From Microbulbifer halophilus (GTDB lineage: Bacteria > Pseudomonadota > Gammaproteobacteria > Pseudomonadales > Cellvibrionaceae), in the NCBI RefSeq assembly GCF_026183675.1, contig NZ_JAPIVK010000020.1, forward strand, positions 8,254 through 72,253: a DNA stretch of 64,000 bases, written 5' to 3'. The notes beneath the pieces are model-generated. The model had not been told where the DNA came from and searched no databases. It saw only the letters and a program-made list of their open reading frames with translations. Positions 12,601 to 19,824 of the stretch are shown here, piece by piece (position 1 is the stretch's first letter; every line of letters starts with the position of its first letter). A program made the translations under genes and the position numbers.

Positions 12601-13099
12601 GGAAGTCCATCATGATGATGGAGAAGCACCAGGCGTCCATCAGGATATGGTGGTAGCTGCGCACGAACTGGTAGGTGTCCGGCGCCAGCCTGAACAGGCG
12701 CACCCGCATCAGCGGCGGGCGGGTGAAGTCGAAGCCGCGCTCGCGCTCTTCGCGCAGCAGTTCCTCCAGGCGTCGCTCCTGGGTGTCCGGGTCCAGGTGC
12801 GACCAGTCCCGGTACTCCACCGGCAGTTCCACCCGCCGGTGCACCACCTGCAGCGGGCGCTTCTGCTTCTGCCACACGAAGGAGGTGCGCAACAGTTCGT
12901 GGCGCTCCACGACCTTTTCCCAGGCCTCGCGGAAAAGCGCCAGGTCCAGGTCCGCCATTTCCATGACGTGGCGGTACTGCAGCAGGTACATGCCCTTGTC
13001 CGGGTGCATCAGGCTGTGGAACAGCAGCCCCTGCTGCATGGGCGCCAGCGGGTAGATGCTCTCGATATTTCTGGAGATGGACTTGGCCTTGTCGCTCAT
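3632..13099 (-). CDS. Non-ribosomal peptide synthetase, three modules C-A-T-C-A-T-C-A-T
   Basis: Second synthetase, about 3,155 residues. The start was placed at ATG 13099 (MSDKAKSISRNIESIYPLAP) behind AGAGAAG; the longer open frame upstream has no NRPS similarity. The first C domain (HHILMD near residue 150, opening SIYPLAPMQQGLLF) looks like a DCL type, fitting the epimerase domain that ends the preceding protein. The second and third C domains have HHIVADGW (~1200) and HHMAADAW (~2246). The A domains have FTSGSTG/YTSGSTG cores near 613, 1677 and 2710. Pocket codes read by eye are D-I-W-E-L-T-A-D-D (resembles Dab-type domains of pyoverdine synthetases, from memory), D-I-V-Q-I-G-G-V-Y and D-M-P-Q-L-G-M-V-W (glycine-like but not exact). 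The three carrier sites read LGGHSL. There is no epimerase or thioesterase domain. The second A domain contains a repeat insertion. Confidence 0.97.
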   Translation of the reverse strand: MSDKAKSISRNIESIYPLAPMQQGLLFHSLMHPDKGMYLLQYRHVMEMADLDLALFREAWEKVVERHELLRTSFVWQKQKRPLQVVHRRVELPVEYRDWSHLDPDTQERRLEELLREERERGFDFTRPPLMRVRLFRLAPDTYQFVRSYHHILMDAWCFSIIMMDFLGHYRALCRGESLQLPKPRPYRDFIRWLEQKNPEDHRAFWQGRLADFDEPTPLGIERPGLDAPEPVVDCVHRLSAEQTAQLQRVAGRVNITLNTLVQGAWALLLSRYSGNSDVLFGVTVAGRPAELAGMESIVGLFINTLPLRWRVRGDEAPGPWLQALQRENLALREHETVSLAQIQQWSQVDGELFHSLFVFENAPMDAGLNRENLEFVVRDAANRTHTNYPLTAVVIPGERLHLQITYQTDRFAGPPVERMLEHFTALLLRLGESLEAERDTRLAELPMLAGGERQRQLRDWAPGPRMPLGADYVARLEERAQRHPQRVALRYRDCSLSYGELNTRANLLAEQLIDRGVGPDRLVALLDERGPALVVAIVAVLKAGGAWMPLDPAHPPQRLAAVLAQGRPALLLCGREFESLEIPNAPARLVFDLEAQPLRDCENPRVAVSPANLAYVIFTSGSTGTPKGAMVTREGMLNNMLGKTPGLALAGGDVIAQTASQCFDISVWQCLTGAILGAQTEILPDCVAQDPQALVEAVRERGITILEIVPSLMQGILDSAGEAADLASLRWLLPTGEALPPVLARRWSERFPRVPMMNAYGPAECSDDVAFHPLAGRLPDSAHNVPIGRATLNNRLYLLNDRLELLPEGAVGEICVAGTGVGRGYLGEPARTAAAFVPDPFAADGSRLYRTGDLARLLPGGELEYVGRADHQVKVRGYRIEPGEIESRLHRHPQVREAVVLARRDERRAAVLVAYLVAEPQPEIDQLRRFTAEALPDYMVPAAFVLLPRLPLNANGKVDRKALPAPDFSAQSAAGYRAPRTPLEEQLAEVWRELLGLERVGTGDNFFELGGHSLLATQLIGQLSRQLDREIPLRAVFEHPTVAAMAEWLSEGEGAGDPGPEPGPRPEVLPLSYAQQRMWFLQQLEPESPAYNLPGAVRLLGEVDSHCLRRALQLLVDDHEVLRTRFANRDGAPVQVIEDELKVELPLVDLAEEGDLEVALRGALRADAGAPFELERGPLLRARLYRLGPQEHVLAINCHHIVADGWSLRLMIEAFCGHYRALADGAAPAREPLPLQYADFALWQRRWMQGEECRRQLAYWREQLDGERQPLELPADFPRPERAGWCGGRHSVALPAALAKQVKAFDRQRGRGSFATLLAAFQLLLHRFSGSDDILVGVPVANRHRPAVQPLVGCFVNTLVYRTRLRADESVQALLERVHRQSREAQAHQDLPFDYLVEQLGLERQLSYNPLFQAMFNYLPGMALDRFDLGDLLAEAVDSRPDTAMCDLKLDVHESDSGFELHFEYSSDLFREATVAAMADYYRELLAALVQRPQMPCGELSLPADRGAVLRGAGSPVEGWLQRFRRCAAGAPEQIALAAGDSALDYGELDRITDRWAGALRGRGIGPEDRVALCLERGLSLPMAMVAVLKAGAAYVPLDPAQPAQRNREILAQAAPTLLLCDDGAIGAARPGAAAGRDPNPPVPTAALSELEGESHSVGAAARPSAHGRDPSPEHLAYLLYTSGSTGRPKGVAITRGNLANLLAELDRRLELGAGDRVLALTTCTFDIAVVELLAPLAAGATAVLADRHQARDPAAIDRLLERHKITVVQATPASWRLLVSHSRRPWNGIRAIAGGEALPGALAGAIVERGAALINGYGPTEATVYASFQAVQPEDVPLQVPIGNPVANSACYVLDDQLRPVPPGAAGELYLAGGGLGRGYFGAPALTAVAFLPDPFSPVPGARMYRTGDRVRVAGGALEYLGRRDFQVKLRGFRIELGEIEAVLETHPGVEAAAAAVFGEGDRARLAAYYSGPGTEAELSQHLAARLPEYMVPAQLVPLAALPQNASGKVDRRALPAPEAPESGSADRAMTPWEQRLAEIWREVLERDSVGPDDDFFALGGHSLLAARVVARLGERHGLQLPLRRVFERPLLSDLAGTLAEGGAVETIPRRGESGPAPMLPTQQRLWFIHRFEGGSRAYNLSLALRLDGELEPRALRAAAVELAERQHSLRSVFAERDGQLLQLLLEPEAAGAPRPPLPCAEEELPGLLGAEAAGEFDLERGPLWRLAVYRLPEGADVLQLTVHHMAADAWSLEILVRELGALYRRHHTGERTALAPLPVQFADVAAWWQGPAGRARIDGQLAYWKKQLAGEPPLLDLPADFPRPAHPSHSGSRHRFPLPPALAERIDETCRREGLTAFVPLVAAWQLLLSRYSGQRDLWLGVPVAQRHHGHTEQLIGYFATTQVLRCSLAPRQPVEALWQQVRRTLLDAQQHQDVPFEELVDALAVERDPSRPPLFQALFNLIQLPVDEAGEFGGLPARRLAVENDFVLGDIALQVERIGEGWHCTLEYSTELFLPATAARYGQHYLRLLEAMLAQPEARLCQLALEREMPAAQWNRTDVPLDWRRGDLVGRFEQQAASSPDAVAAESRDWSLSYRELNRRANRLAHWLRQRGTGRDRLVAVHLERGSHLLPALLAVQKVGAAYVPLDPSHPAERLAAIAAHARPALCLTESTLPEIAGESVALDRLCLEDQPDSDPQPAWHPEQLAYVIYTSGSTGRPKGVQISRANFANFLCAMERRLPLEAGDCWLATTTCAFDMSKPELFLPLVRGARVRLVTPKLATDGAALFEELQKASVFQGTPASWQLLLAHRDSGWPAIRGLIGGEAVPGELADRLRRLGVRLTAMYGPTETTVWSTAQPVDGGQGGVVPIGSALANTRCYLLDDCLQPVPPGATGELYIAGDGVARGYRAAAGLTAGAFLPDPFSGVPGGRMYRTGDLARRRADGTLVCIGRSDFQIKVRGFRIEPGEIESLLREYPGVGDALAMADGQQRLIAWIQADGETDTVALRDYLKRRLPAYMVPFALVPVARFPLNSNGKIDRRALPRPQEQDLASSAYVPPATPVQERLAEIWGELLGLPRVGIGDSFFELGGHSLLAMRLIGRVEREFGVRPDLRALFEAPTIAALAQQVEAAGGRAREELDTMSQLLAEFEE
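8085..8222 (-). repeat. Pair of 42-bp REP-like direct repeats inside an NRPS adenylation domain
   Basis: Units at 8085-8126 and 8181-8222 both begin GGATCGCGGCCA and end GCCGCTCCTA(C/T)A on the plus strand. They are exactly 96 bp (32 codons) apart, so both are read in the same frame. They encode GAAARPSAHGRDPSP and GAARPGAAAGRDPNP. The block lies between LLLCDD and AYLLYTSGSTG of the second A domain (about residues 1626-1672), where sister domains have a different, somewhat shorter linker. The unit resembles the intergenic 'TGTAGGAGCGGC' repeats of many gammaproteobacteria (from memory). Confidence 0.8.
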
Positions 13100-13152
13100 T
13101 GCGCTTCTCTGCTCTGCAAATTCGAAAAAAGCTTTACTGGATGGGCAGGTCG

Positions 13153-16100
13153 TTACGAATCCAGGGATTCCAGCAGGCCCTGCAGCTCGTCGTCCGACAG
13201 CCCCGCCTCCGGGAAATCGGAGGCGGTGACCCGCCCCGCCGCCGGCTCGGCGCAGTGGCGTACCAGCGCGGCGAGTTCGTCGAAAAAGGCCCGGGCCAGG
13301 CCGTGCACCTCGCCGTCCCCGTGCACCGCCGGCACATAGCGCCACTCCGCCTGCAGGCGGCCGTCCAGGACCAGGGTGTTGACGTCCAGCCAGTGGCTGC
13401 GCAGGTTTTCCCCCGCCCGCGCGCCGGGACAGGACCACTCCCCGATGCGGAACAGCCGGGATTCCCCGCCCCACTGGTCGAACTGGCCCAGGTAGTTGAA
13501 GGTGACCAGCCCCGCCGGCGGCGGCAGTTCAGCGCCGCGCAGGAAGCGCAGCAGGCCGTAGCCGACACCCGATTCCGGCACCGAACGCAGCGACTCCTTG
13601 ACCGCGATCACCGCCTCCTCGTCGGACTCCCTTACCGGCAGCGCCAGCGGGTAGCGGCTGGTAAACCAGCCCGGGGAACGGCCGACATCCGGTGCCCAGT
13701 CGCCGGGGGCGCGGCCGTGGTTTTCCAGTTCCACGGCCACCCGCTCCAGGCCCTGCCAGCGGCCGATCGCCCGCGCCAGGGCCGCCAGCATCAGGTCCTG
13801 GGCGTTGGTGTTGTAGGCCTCGTGGCAGCCGCCCAGCAGTTGCGCGGTGGTGTCGGCGTCCAGGTCCAGGGTGTGGGTGCGGCTGTCGGCGTAGCGGTTG
13901 GGCGCCGCGGGCAGCGGCGGCTGGTCCTGCAACTGCTGTCGCCAGTAGGCGAGCTGCCCGTCCAGGTCCGGCTGCGCCGCGCGCTGCGCCAGCGCCTGCG
14001 ACCACTGGTGGTAGCCGGCACCGGGCGGCGGCAGCTCGGCCTCCCCGCCGGCCTCGTGCGCCAGGTACAGCTGTTCCAGTTCCGCCAGCAGCTGGCGCCA
14101 GCTCACCGCGTCGACGATCAGGTGGTGGGCGGTGCACAGCAGCCGGCCGGCGGCGGGAAACCAGACCAGCCGGATCAGCGGCGGCCGCTCCAGGGCAAAC
14201 CCCCGCTGGTGGGATTCCAGGCGCTCCGCGTCGGGCGCGCCGTCGTCGATCGCGAAGGCCCGCGAGACCATATCCGCGCCCCAGGACTGGTAGCACTGCC
14301 GCCACCGGCCGCCCTCGCTGTCGAAGCGCGTCCGCAGGACCGGGTGCCGCTGCAGCAGCGCGTCGACAGCGCGCCGCAGGCACTCGGCGTGCGGGGCGCG
14401 CTGCAGGTCCAGCAGCAGGGACTGGTTCCAGTGGCCGGGAGCGGGCTGCTCCAGTGCGAAGAACCAGTGCTGGATCGGCGTCAGCGGAAAGCCGGCATCC
14501 GGGGTCGCGGGGCCGGCTTCCGCGGTCGGGCCGCCGCTGCGCCCCGCCACCCGGGCCAGGGCCGCCACCGTCTGGTGCTCGAAGATCATCTTCGGGGTCA
14601 GCTGCAGGCCCTGCTGCTTGGCGCGGGCGATAATCTGCAGGCTGAGGATGGAGTCGCCCCCCACGGCGAAGAAATTGTCGTCGGCGCCGATGCGGTCGTT
14701 GCCGAGCAGCTCGCGGGTAATGGCGAGGAGCGCCGCCGCGTCGCCGTCGCTGTCGCCGTCCGCTTCGCCGCCGCGCGCGGTCTCCGCCGGCGCTTCCGGT
14801 TCCGGCAGCGCGCCCTCGTCCAGCTTGCCGTTGTTCTTCAGGGGCAGCGCCGGCAGGGCTATCCAGGCGGCGGGCAGCATATAGTCGGGCAGCGCTTCCG
14901 CCAGCGCCTCGCGCACCGCATCCAGCTCCCCCTCCGCAGATACCAGGTAGGCCACCAGGCGGTTGCGGCCGCGGTCGTCCGGGCGGTTGACCACGGCGGC
15001 GTCGCGCACCGGCGCCCTGGCCCGCAGGCACCCGGCCACCTCGTCCGGCTCCACCCGGTAGCCACGGATCTTCACCTGGCGGTCGATGCGGCCGAGGAAG
15101 TGCAGTTGCCCCTCCCCATCCATCTTCGCCCGGTCGCCGGTGCGGTAGACGCGTTCGCCGTCCCGCTCGACGAAGGCGGCGGCGGTGAGTTGGGGATTGT
15201 CCAGGTAGCCCAGGGCCAGGGTGGCGCCACCCAGGCAGAGTTCGCCGGCGACGCCCCGCGGCAATAGCTGCCCGGCGGCGTTGCGCACACTGGCCGTCAC
15301 ATTCGCCAGCGGCCGGCCGATGGGGATTTCCGCCGGCGCCGGGTCCGCCACTTCGCAGGCAATGGCACCGACGGTGGTCTCGGTGGGGCCGTAGTGATTG
15401 AGGATGCGCAGGCCCGGCGACAGCGCCCGCACCTGCTCCACCAGCGCCGGCGACAGGGCCTCGCCGCCGCACACCAGGCACAGGCGCGGCAGCAGCCGCG
15501 CCGGCCGCGAGGCCACCAGCAGCGCCTTGAGGTGGGAGGGCACCAGCTTCAGGCAGTCCACCGGCTCCCGCTCCAGCTGCGCGGCCAGTTCCTCGGCATC
15601 GAAAGCCAGGGATTCGTCCAGCAGCCGCAGGCTGCGCCCGGTGAGCAGGGCGCCAAACAGGGCGGTGTAGCCGAGGTCGGTGGCGGTGCTGGCGAGGCTG
15701 GCGAGACCGGCGCCTTCCGGCAGATCCAGGCGCTCCGTCACCGCGCGGGCGTAGTGTTGCAGGGCCCCCTGCCCCACCGCCACGCCCTTGGGGCGGCCGC
15801 TGGAGCCGGAGGTGTAGATGATATAGGCCGGCGCCTGGGGATCTGCCTCCCCGGGCGGATCGCCCGGCCGTGCCGGCCAGCCGCTGCCCGCGTCCAGCCA
15901 GGCGGTGTCCGGCGGCAGCCAGCCCGGTCTTTCTCCCAAACCGGCCACCAGCCGCGGTCCCGCGTCTTCGCAGATTCCGGCCAGCCGCGATGGCGGCCAC
16001 TGGGGGTCCAGGGCGACATAGGCCGCGTCCCGCTGCCAGCTGGCCAGCATCGCGGTCACCAGCTCGACGCCGCGGGGCAGGCACAGGGCGATGCAGTCAC

Positions 16101-17748
16101 CGGCACCGAGGCCCGCCTGCGCCAGAACGGCGGCGCAGCCGTTGACCCGCTGCGCCAGTTCCCCGTAGCTCAGCGATTGTCCGTTGCAGCGGATGGCCGC
16201 GGCCCGCGGCCTTTCCCGCACCTGGCGGGCGAAGGCGCCCCGGGCGCTGGCGTCGGGCCAGTTGCGGGGCTCGCCAGCCAGCCGCGCGGCCAGCTCCTGC
16301 GGCGGCCATTCCAGTTTTTCCAGACGCCGTTCGAGCCATTCCGGCGAGCGGCGCACCAGCTCCAGGAACAGGTCCCGGAAGCGGGCCACCGTGGCCCGGG
16401 TGTAGAGGGCGCGGTTGTAGCGCCACTTGCCCTGGAAGCCGTCGTCCCGATCCACCACCACCAGGTTGAGTTCGTGCGCCGCGCCGCGCTGTTCCTCCAG
16501 CAGCCGCCGCGCGATCACCCGCTCGCCGGCCGGCAGCGGCTGCTCCCGGTTGAGCGTAAACATATGCTGGAACAGCGGCGCCCGCCCCGCCTCCCGCTCC
16601 GGCTGCAGTTTTTCCACCAGGGCGGCAAAGGGATAGCGCTGGTGCTCCAGGGCCTCGTTGACCTGCAGCCGCACCGCCCGCATCCACTCCGCCAGGGTGA
16701 GGCTTTCATCCGGGCGGCAGGCCAGCACCAGCGGGTTGACCAGGTAGCCCACCAGTTCACGGTGTTCCGGCGCCAGGCGCCCGCCGCTGGGCGTGCCGAG
16801 GGCGAAGGCGCGCTGGCCGGACAGGCGCCCCAGGAACCACTGGAACAGCGCCAGCCAGTAGACGTAGGGAGTGACGCCCAGTTGCCGCGCCGCCTCCCGC
16901 AGCCGCCGGCTGTCCGCATCGGTGAGCGCGAAGCCGATCTCCTCTCCATCGAAGGTCTGCTCCGCCGGGCGCGGGAAGTCCAGGGGCAGCGCCAAACCGG
17001 GCACGCCGTCCAATTGGCGGCACCAGTAATCCAGGTGGCCATCCCCCTGCTCGCGCACCGCGCGGGCCTGCTCCGCCACCCAGGCGCGGTAGCCGCCGGT
17101 GTCCGGTTCGCCCGGCCCGGCGCCGTCGATCAGTTCGATAAAATCGCGCAGCAGTATCTCGAAAGAGGCAAAATCGGCGGCGATATGGTGCACCACCAGC
17201 AGCAGGTGGTGGCCCTCGCCACTCTCGCTCTCCAGCAGCAGGGCGCGGCAGACTTGCCCCGCGGCCAGGTCCAGGGGGCTGTCCGCCTCGCGGGCCAGCT
17301 GCTCCCGGGGCTCGCCGCCGGCACAGCGCTCCAGCGGCCGCGGCGCGCTCTTTCCGTCCAGCCACTGCAGCGGCTCGCCGTCGCGCTCGCCGTAGGGGCT
17401 GCACAGGATCGGGTGGTGCACCTGCAGGCCGGCGAAGGCGCGCGCCACCGCGTCGGCGGAAATATCCGCGTGCAACTGGGCGGCGAAGGCCAGGTTGTAG
17501 GCGCTGCTGTCCGGCGCCATGCGGTTGAGGAACCAGAGGGAGCGCTCGTTGGCGCCCAGGGGGCGGCCGTCGAAATAGTCGGGCGCTTCCCGCAACGCGG
17601 CCAGCAGCGCCGGTTTTTGCTCCCGGAGGTGCGCGCGCAGTGCGTCGTCCAGCGCCCCCGGGGGCGCGCGGAAAGCCAGTTGTTCGCCGTCGACGGAGAG
17701 GGTGATGCCCCGCGCCCAGCAGTCGTGCAGTAGTGCCTGAACCGTCAC
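13153..17748 (-). CDS. Non-ribosomal peptide synthetase, loading module docking-C-A(Asp)-T-E
   Basis: First synthetase of the line, 1,531 residues, GTG start overlapping the stop of the acyl ligase gene (GTGA), so translationally coupled. Residues 1-55 look like a TubC-type docking domain. The condensation domain (about 65-480, HHIAAD at 187) would accept the acyl chain, as in FAAL-linked C domains. The adenylation domain (about 505-985, YTSGSSGRPKG at 645) has pocket residues D-L-T-K-V-G-H-V-G, the aspartate code. The carrier domain has GGDS with serine at 1033. The last domain (about 1085-1515) shows epimerase features: HHLIVDAVSWR at 1208 and FNYLGQFDQW towards the end. The predicted product is acyl-D-Asp, or the hydroxylated form, passed to the next synthetase. 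Confidence 0.96.
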   Translation of the reverse strand: MTVQALLHDCWARGITLSVDGEQLAFRAPPGALDDALRAHLREQKPALLAALREAPDYFDGRPLGANERSLWFLNRMAPDSSAYNLAFAAQLHADISADAVARAFAGLQVHHPILCSPYGERDGEPLQWLDGKSAPRPLERCAGGEPREQLAREADSPLDLAAGQVCRALLLESESGEGHHLLLVVHHIAADFASFEILLRDFIELIDGAGPGEPDTGGYRAWVAEQARAVREQGDGHLDYWCRQLDGVPGLALPLDFPRPAEQTFDGEEIGFALTDADSRRLREAARQLGVTPYVYWLALFQWFLGRLSGQRAFALGTPSGGRLAPEHRELVGYLVNPLVLACRPDESLTLAEWMRAVRLQVNEALEHQRYPFAALVEKLQPEREAGRAPLFQHMFTLNREQPLPAGERVIARRLLEEQRGAAHELNLVVVDRDDGFQGKWRYNRALYTRATVARFRDLFLELVRRSPEWLERRLEKLEWPPQELAARLAGEPRNWPDASARGAFARQVRERPRAAAIRCNGQSLSYGELAQRVNGCAAVLAQAGLGAGDCIALCLPRGVELVTAMLASWQRDAAYVALDPQWPPSRLAGICEDAGPRLVAGLGERPGWLPPDTAWLDAGSGWPARPGDPPGEADPQAPAYIIYTSGSSGRPKGVAVGQGALQHYARAVTERLDLPEGAGLASLASTATDLGYTALFGALLTGRSLRLLDESLAFDAEELAAQLEREPVDCLKLVPSHLKALLVASRPARLLPRLCLVCGGEALSPALVEQVRALSPGLRILNHYGPTETTVGAIACEVADPAPAEIPIGRPLANVTASVRNAAGQLLPRGVAGELCLGGATLALGYLDNPQLTAAAFVERDGERVYRTGDRAKMDGEGQLHFLGRIDRQVKIRGYRVEPDEVAGCLRARAPVRDAAVVNRPDDRGRNRLVAYLVSAEGELDAVREALAEALPDYMLPAAWIALPALPLKNNGKLDEGALPEPEAPAETARGGEADGDSDGDAAALLAITRELLGNDRIGADDNFFAVGGDSILSLQIIARAKQQGLQLTPKMIFEHQTVAALARVAGRSGGPTAEAGPATPDAGFPLTPIQHWFFALEQPAPGHWNQSLLLDLQRAPHAECLRRAVDALLQRHPVLRTRFDSEGGRWRQCYQSWGADMVSRAFAIDDGAPDAERLESHQRGFALERPPLIRLVWFPAAGRLLCTAHHLIVDAVSWRQLLAELEQLYLAHEAGGEAELPPPGAGYHQWSQALAQRAAQPDLDGQLAYWRQQLQDQPPLPAAPNRYADSRTHTLDLDADTTAQLLGGCHEAYNTNAQDLMLAALARAIGRWQGLERVAVELENHGRAPGDWAPDVGRSPGWFTSRYPLALPVRESDEEAVIAVKESLRSVPESGVGYGLLRFLRGAELPPPAGLVTFNYLGQFDQWGGESRLFRIGEWSCPGARAGENLRSHWLDVNTLVLDGRLQAEWRYVPAVHGDGEVHGLARAFFDELAALVRHCAEPAAGRVTASDFPEAGLSDDELQGLLESLDS

Positions 17749-19784
17749 AGTAAGCCCTCCTGCCAGGTCTCTTCCTCCTCTTGGGCCTCTTCCGGGGAGG
17801 CCAGGTAGCGGGCCAGGGATTCCACCGTGGGATAGCGCCAGAGGATATCCGGCTGCAGGCGCACCCCCAGGCGGCTGGACAGCTCGTGGTTGAGGGTCAT
17901 GCCGGCCACCGAGTCCAGCCCGCTGGCCTCCAGCGGCAGGTCCGGGGTTATCTGCTCCAGCGGCCTGCGGGTCTGGGCGGCGATCCAGTGGCAGATCCAG
18001 CGGGCGATGCCGTCGGCGTCCCCCGCCGGCAGCGCCGGGGACAGTTCCCGCTCACCGCCCTCCGCGCGCCAGTGTTCAACCAGCCTGAGTTCGCCCAGGT
18101 CGTAGGCGCTGCGGGCGGCCGTGCGCTGTATCTTGCCGCTGGTGGTGCGCGGCAGGGACGCCGGCGCGATCAGCGCTAGGGCCTGCAACTGCAGGTCGTG
18201 CTCCGCGGCCACCGCCGCGCAGATCTCGCGGATCAGCGCACTCCTGTCCACAGCGCCGGACTTGCCGGCGCCGCGCCGGTCCACTTCCTGGACCAATACC
18301 GCCGTCTCGCAATCCCCGCTCTCCAGGGAGAAGGCGGCGCCGCCGTGGGCCACCAGGTGCGGGCTCACTGCCTGGGCGGTGGCCTCTATATCCTGCGGGT
18401 AGTGGTTGCGGCCGCGGATCTGGATCAGCTCCTTGATGCGACCGCAGACAAAGAGCCGGCCACCGTGCAGGAAGCCCAGGTCGCCGGTGCGCAGATAGGG
18501 ACCCTCGCCGTTGAGGCGCGCCCCCAGCGCCTCGGCGCTGAGTTCTTCCCGGCGCCAGTAGCCGCCGGCCACGCTGGCGCCGCGCACCCAGATTTCCCCC
18601 ACCTCTCCGTCGGGCAGCGGCTTCTGCTCCGCGGGATCGACAATCCGCACTTGCATCTCGCCATTGGGGCGGCCCGAACTCACCAGGGTGCGCCCGCTGT
18701 CGGCGGGGCGCACACGGCCGCGGGCCAGTTCGGATTCGTCGACGGTGAGGGTGGCGTAGCCATCCCCGCCGGCCGTGCCAGTGACCATCAGGGTGGCCTC
18801 CGCCAGCCCGTAACAGGGCGCCAGCGCCCCGGGGGCCAGGCCGGCGGCGGCAAAGTGCCGGGCGAACCGCTCCAGGGTGGCCGCGCGCACCGGCTCCGAA
18901 CCATTGAAGGCGATGCGCCAGTTGGACAGGTCCAGCGCCCCCATCCGCTCGGGGGAAATCCGTTCGACACAGTGGTCGTAGATAAAATTGGGCCCGCCGC
19001 TGACAGTGGCGCCGCTGCGACTCATCAGCTCCAGCCAGCGGAACGGCTGCTGTACCACCAGTGGCGGCGGCGTCAGTAGCGTGCGACAGCCACAGAGCAG
19101 CGGGGTCAGCATCTGGCCGATCAATCCCATGTCGTGAAACAGTGGCAGCCAGGAGACAAAGATATCGGTGGGGACCAGCCCCATTTCCCGCCGTATCAGA
19201 TCCGCGTTGTGCAGCAGGTTAGCGTGGCTGATCGCCACCCCCTTGGGCGCGCCGGTGGAGCCGGAGCTGTACTGCAGCAGGGCGATATCGCCGGCCCGGA
19301 TTTCCGGCTCGCGCCACTGCCCGGCGCGTTCGCCATCGCCCGGCGACACCGCCAGCACCGGGCCGGACAGGGACTGCTCGCGGGCCCAATCGGACACCGC
19401 CTCCTGGCCCCCGGCATCGGCGAGCAGCAGGCCCGCATCGCAATCGCCGGCGATCGCCAGTATCCGCTGCCAACCCCGCCGTTTGTGCGGCGGCCGGTAG
19501 GCGGTGACGGCGATCATGCCGGCGTAGAGCACGGCGAAGAAACCGACGACATAGTCGATGCCGTTGGGCATCGGCATCAGCACCCGGGTACCGGGGCCGG
19601 CCAGCGCCTGCAGCCGCGATGCCAGGCCGCGGGCGCGGCGATCCAGCTCGCCGCAGGTCAGGCGCTCACTCACTTCGCGGGCGTCGGCAAGAAATTCGAA
19701 GACGGTTCTGTCGGGCTGTTGCGCGGCGCTGCGGCGCAATTGCGCCACCCAGTGCTCCGTGCGGGGGAGATTTTCTCGCTGCAT
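17745..19784 (-). CDS. Fatty acyl-AMP ligase fused to acyl carrier domain
   Basis: 679 residues. The N-terminal ~580 residues form an adenylate-forming ligase: YSSGSTGAPKGVA near residue 174, WLPLFHDMGL near 216, and GRIKELIQIRGRNHYPQDIE in the C-terminal part, typical of FAALs that load fatty acids as acyl-AMP. The last ~90 residues form an acyl carrier domain with SGLDSVAG (pantetheine serine). The enzyme should activate a fatty acid, load it on its own carrier and hand it to the C domain of the next protein, giving a lipopeptide. Chain length cannot be read from sequence. The start at ATG 19784 lies 40 bp after the hydroxylase gene. The 3' end overlaps the next gene by 4 bp. Confidence 0.95.
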   Translation of the reverse strand: MQRENLPRTEHWVAQLRRSAAQQPDRTVFEFLADAREVSERLTCGELDRRARGLASRLQALAGPGTRVLMPMPNGIDYVVGFFAVLYAGMIAVTAYRPPHKRRGWQRILAIAGDCDAGLLLADAGGQEAVSDWAREQSLSGPVLAVSPGDGERAGQWREPEIRAGDIALLQYSSGSTGAPKGVAISHANLLHNADLIRREMGLVPTDIFVSWLPLFHDMGLIGQMLTPLLCGCRTLLTPPPLVVQQPFRWLELMSRSGATVSGGPNFIYDHCVERISPERMGALDLSNWRIAFNGSEPVRAATLERFARHFAAAGLAPGALAPCYGLAEATLMVTGTAGGDGYATLTVDESELARGRVRPADSGRTLVSSGRPNGEMQVRIVDPAEQKPLPDGEVGEIWVRGASVAGGYWRREELSAEALGARLNGEGPYLRTGDLGFLHGGRLFVCGRIKELIQIRGRNHYPQDIEATAQAVSPHLVAHGGAAFSLESGDCETAVLVQEVDRRGAGKSGAVDRSALIREICAAVAAEHDLQLQALALIAPASLPRTTSGKIQRTAARSAYDLGELRLVEHWRAEGGERELSPALPAGDADGIARWICHWIAAQTRRPLEQITPDLPLEASGLDSVAGMTLNHELSSRLGVRLQPDILWRYPTVESLARYLASPEEAQEEEETWQEGLL

Positions 19785-19824
19785 CCTGTCGCTTTCCTGA
19801 ATTGTTTTTTGACTTGCGCCGGGG

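Noticed and set aside
721-13339. Very long plus-strand open frames (about 1,014, 983 and 1,199 codons) opposite the NRPS genes
   Set aside because: They are antisense shadows of high-GC coding sequence, rich in Gln/Gly/Arg, with no domain, start site or family match; the minus-strand NRPS motifs are unmistakable.
13100-13474. Upstream extension of the second NRPS
   Set aside because: It lies within the end of the first NRPS on the same strand and is low-complexity; a good ribosome site precedes ATG 13099.
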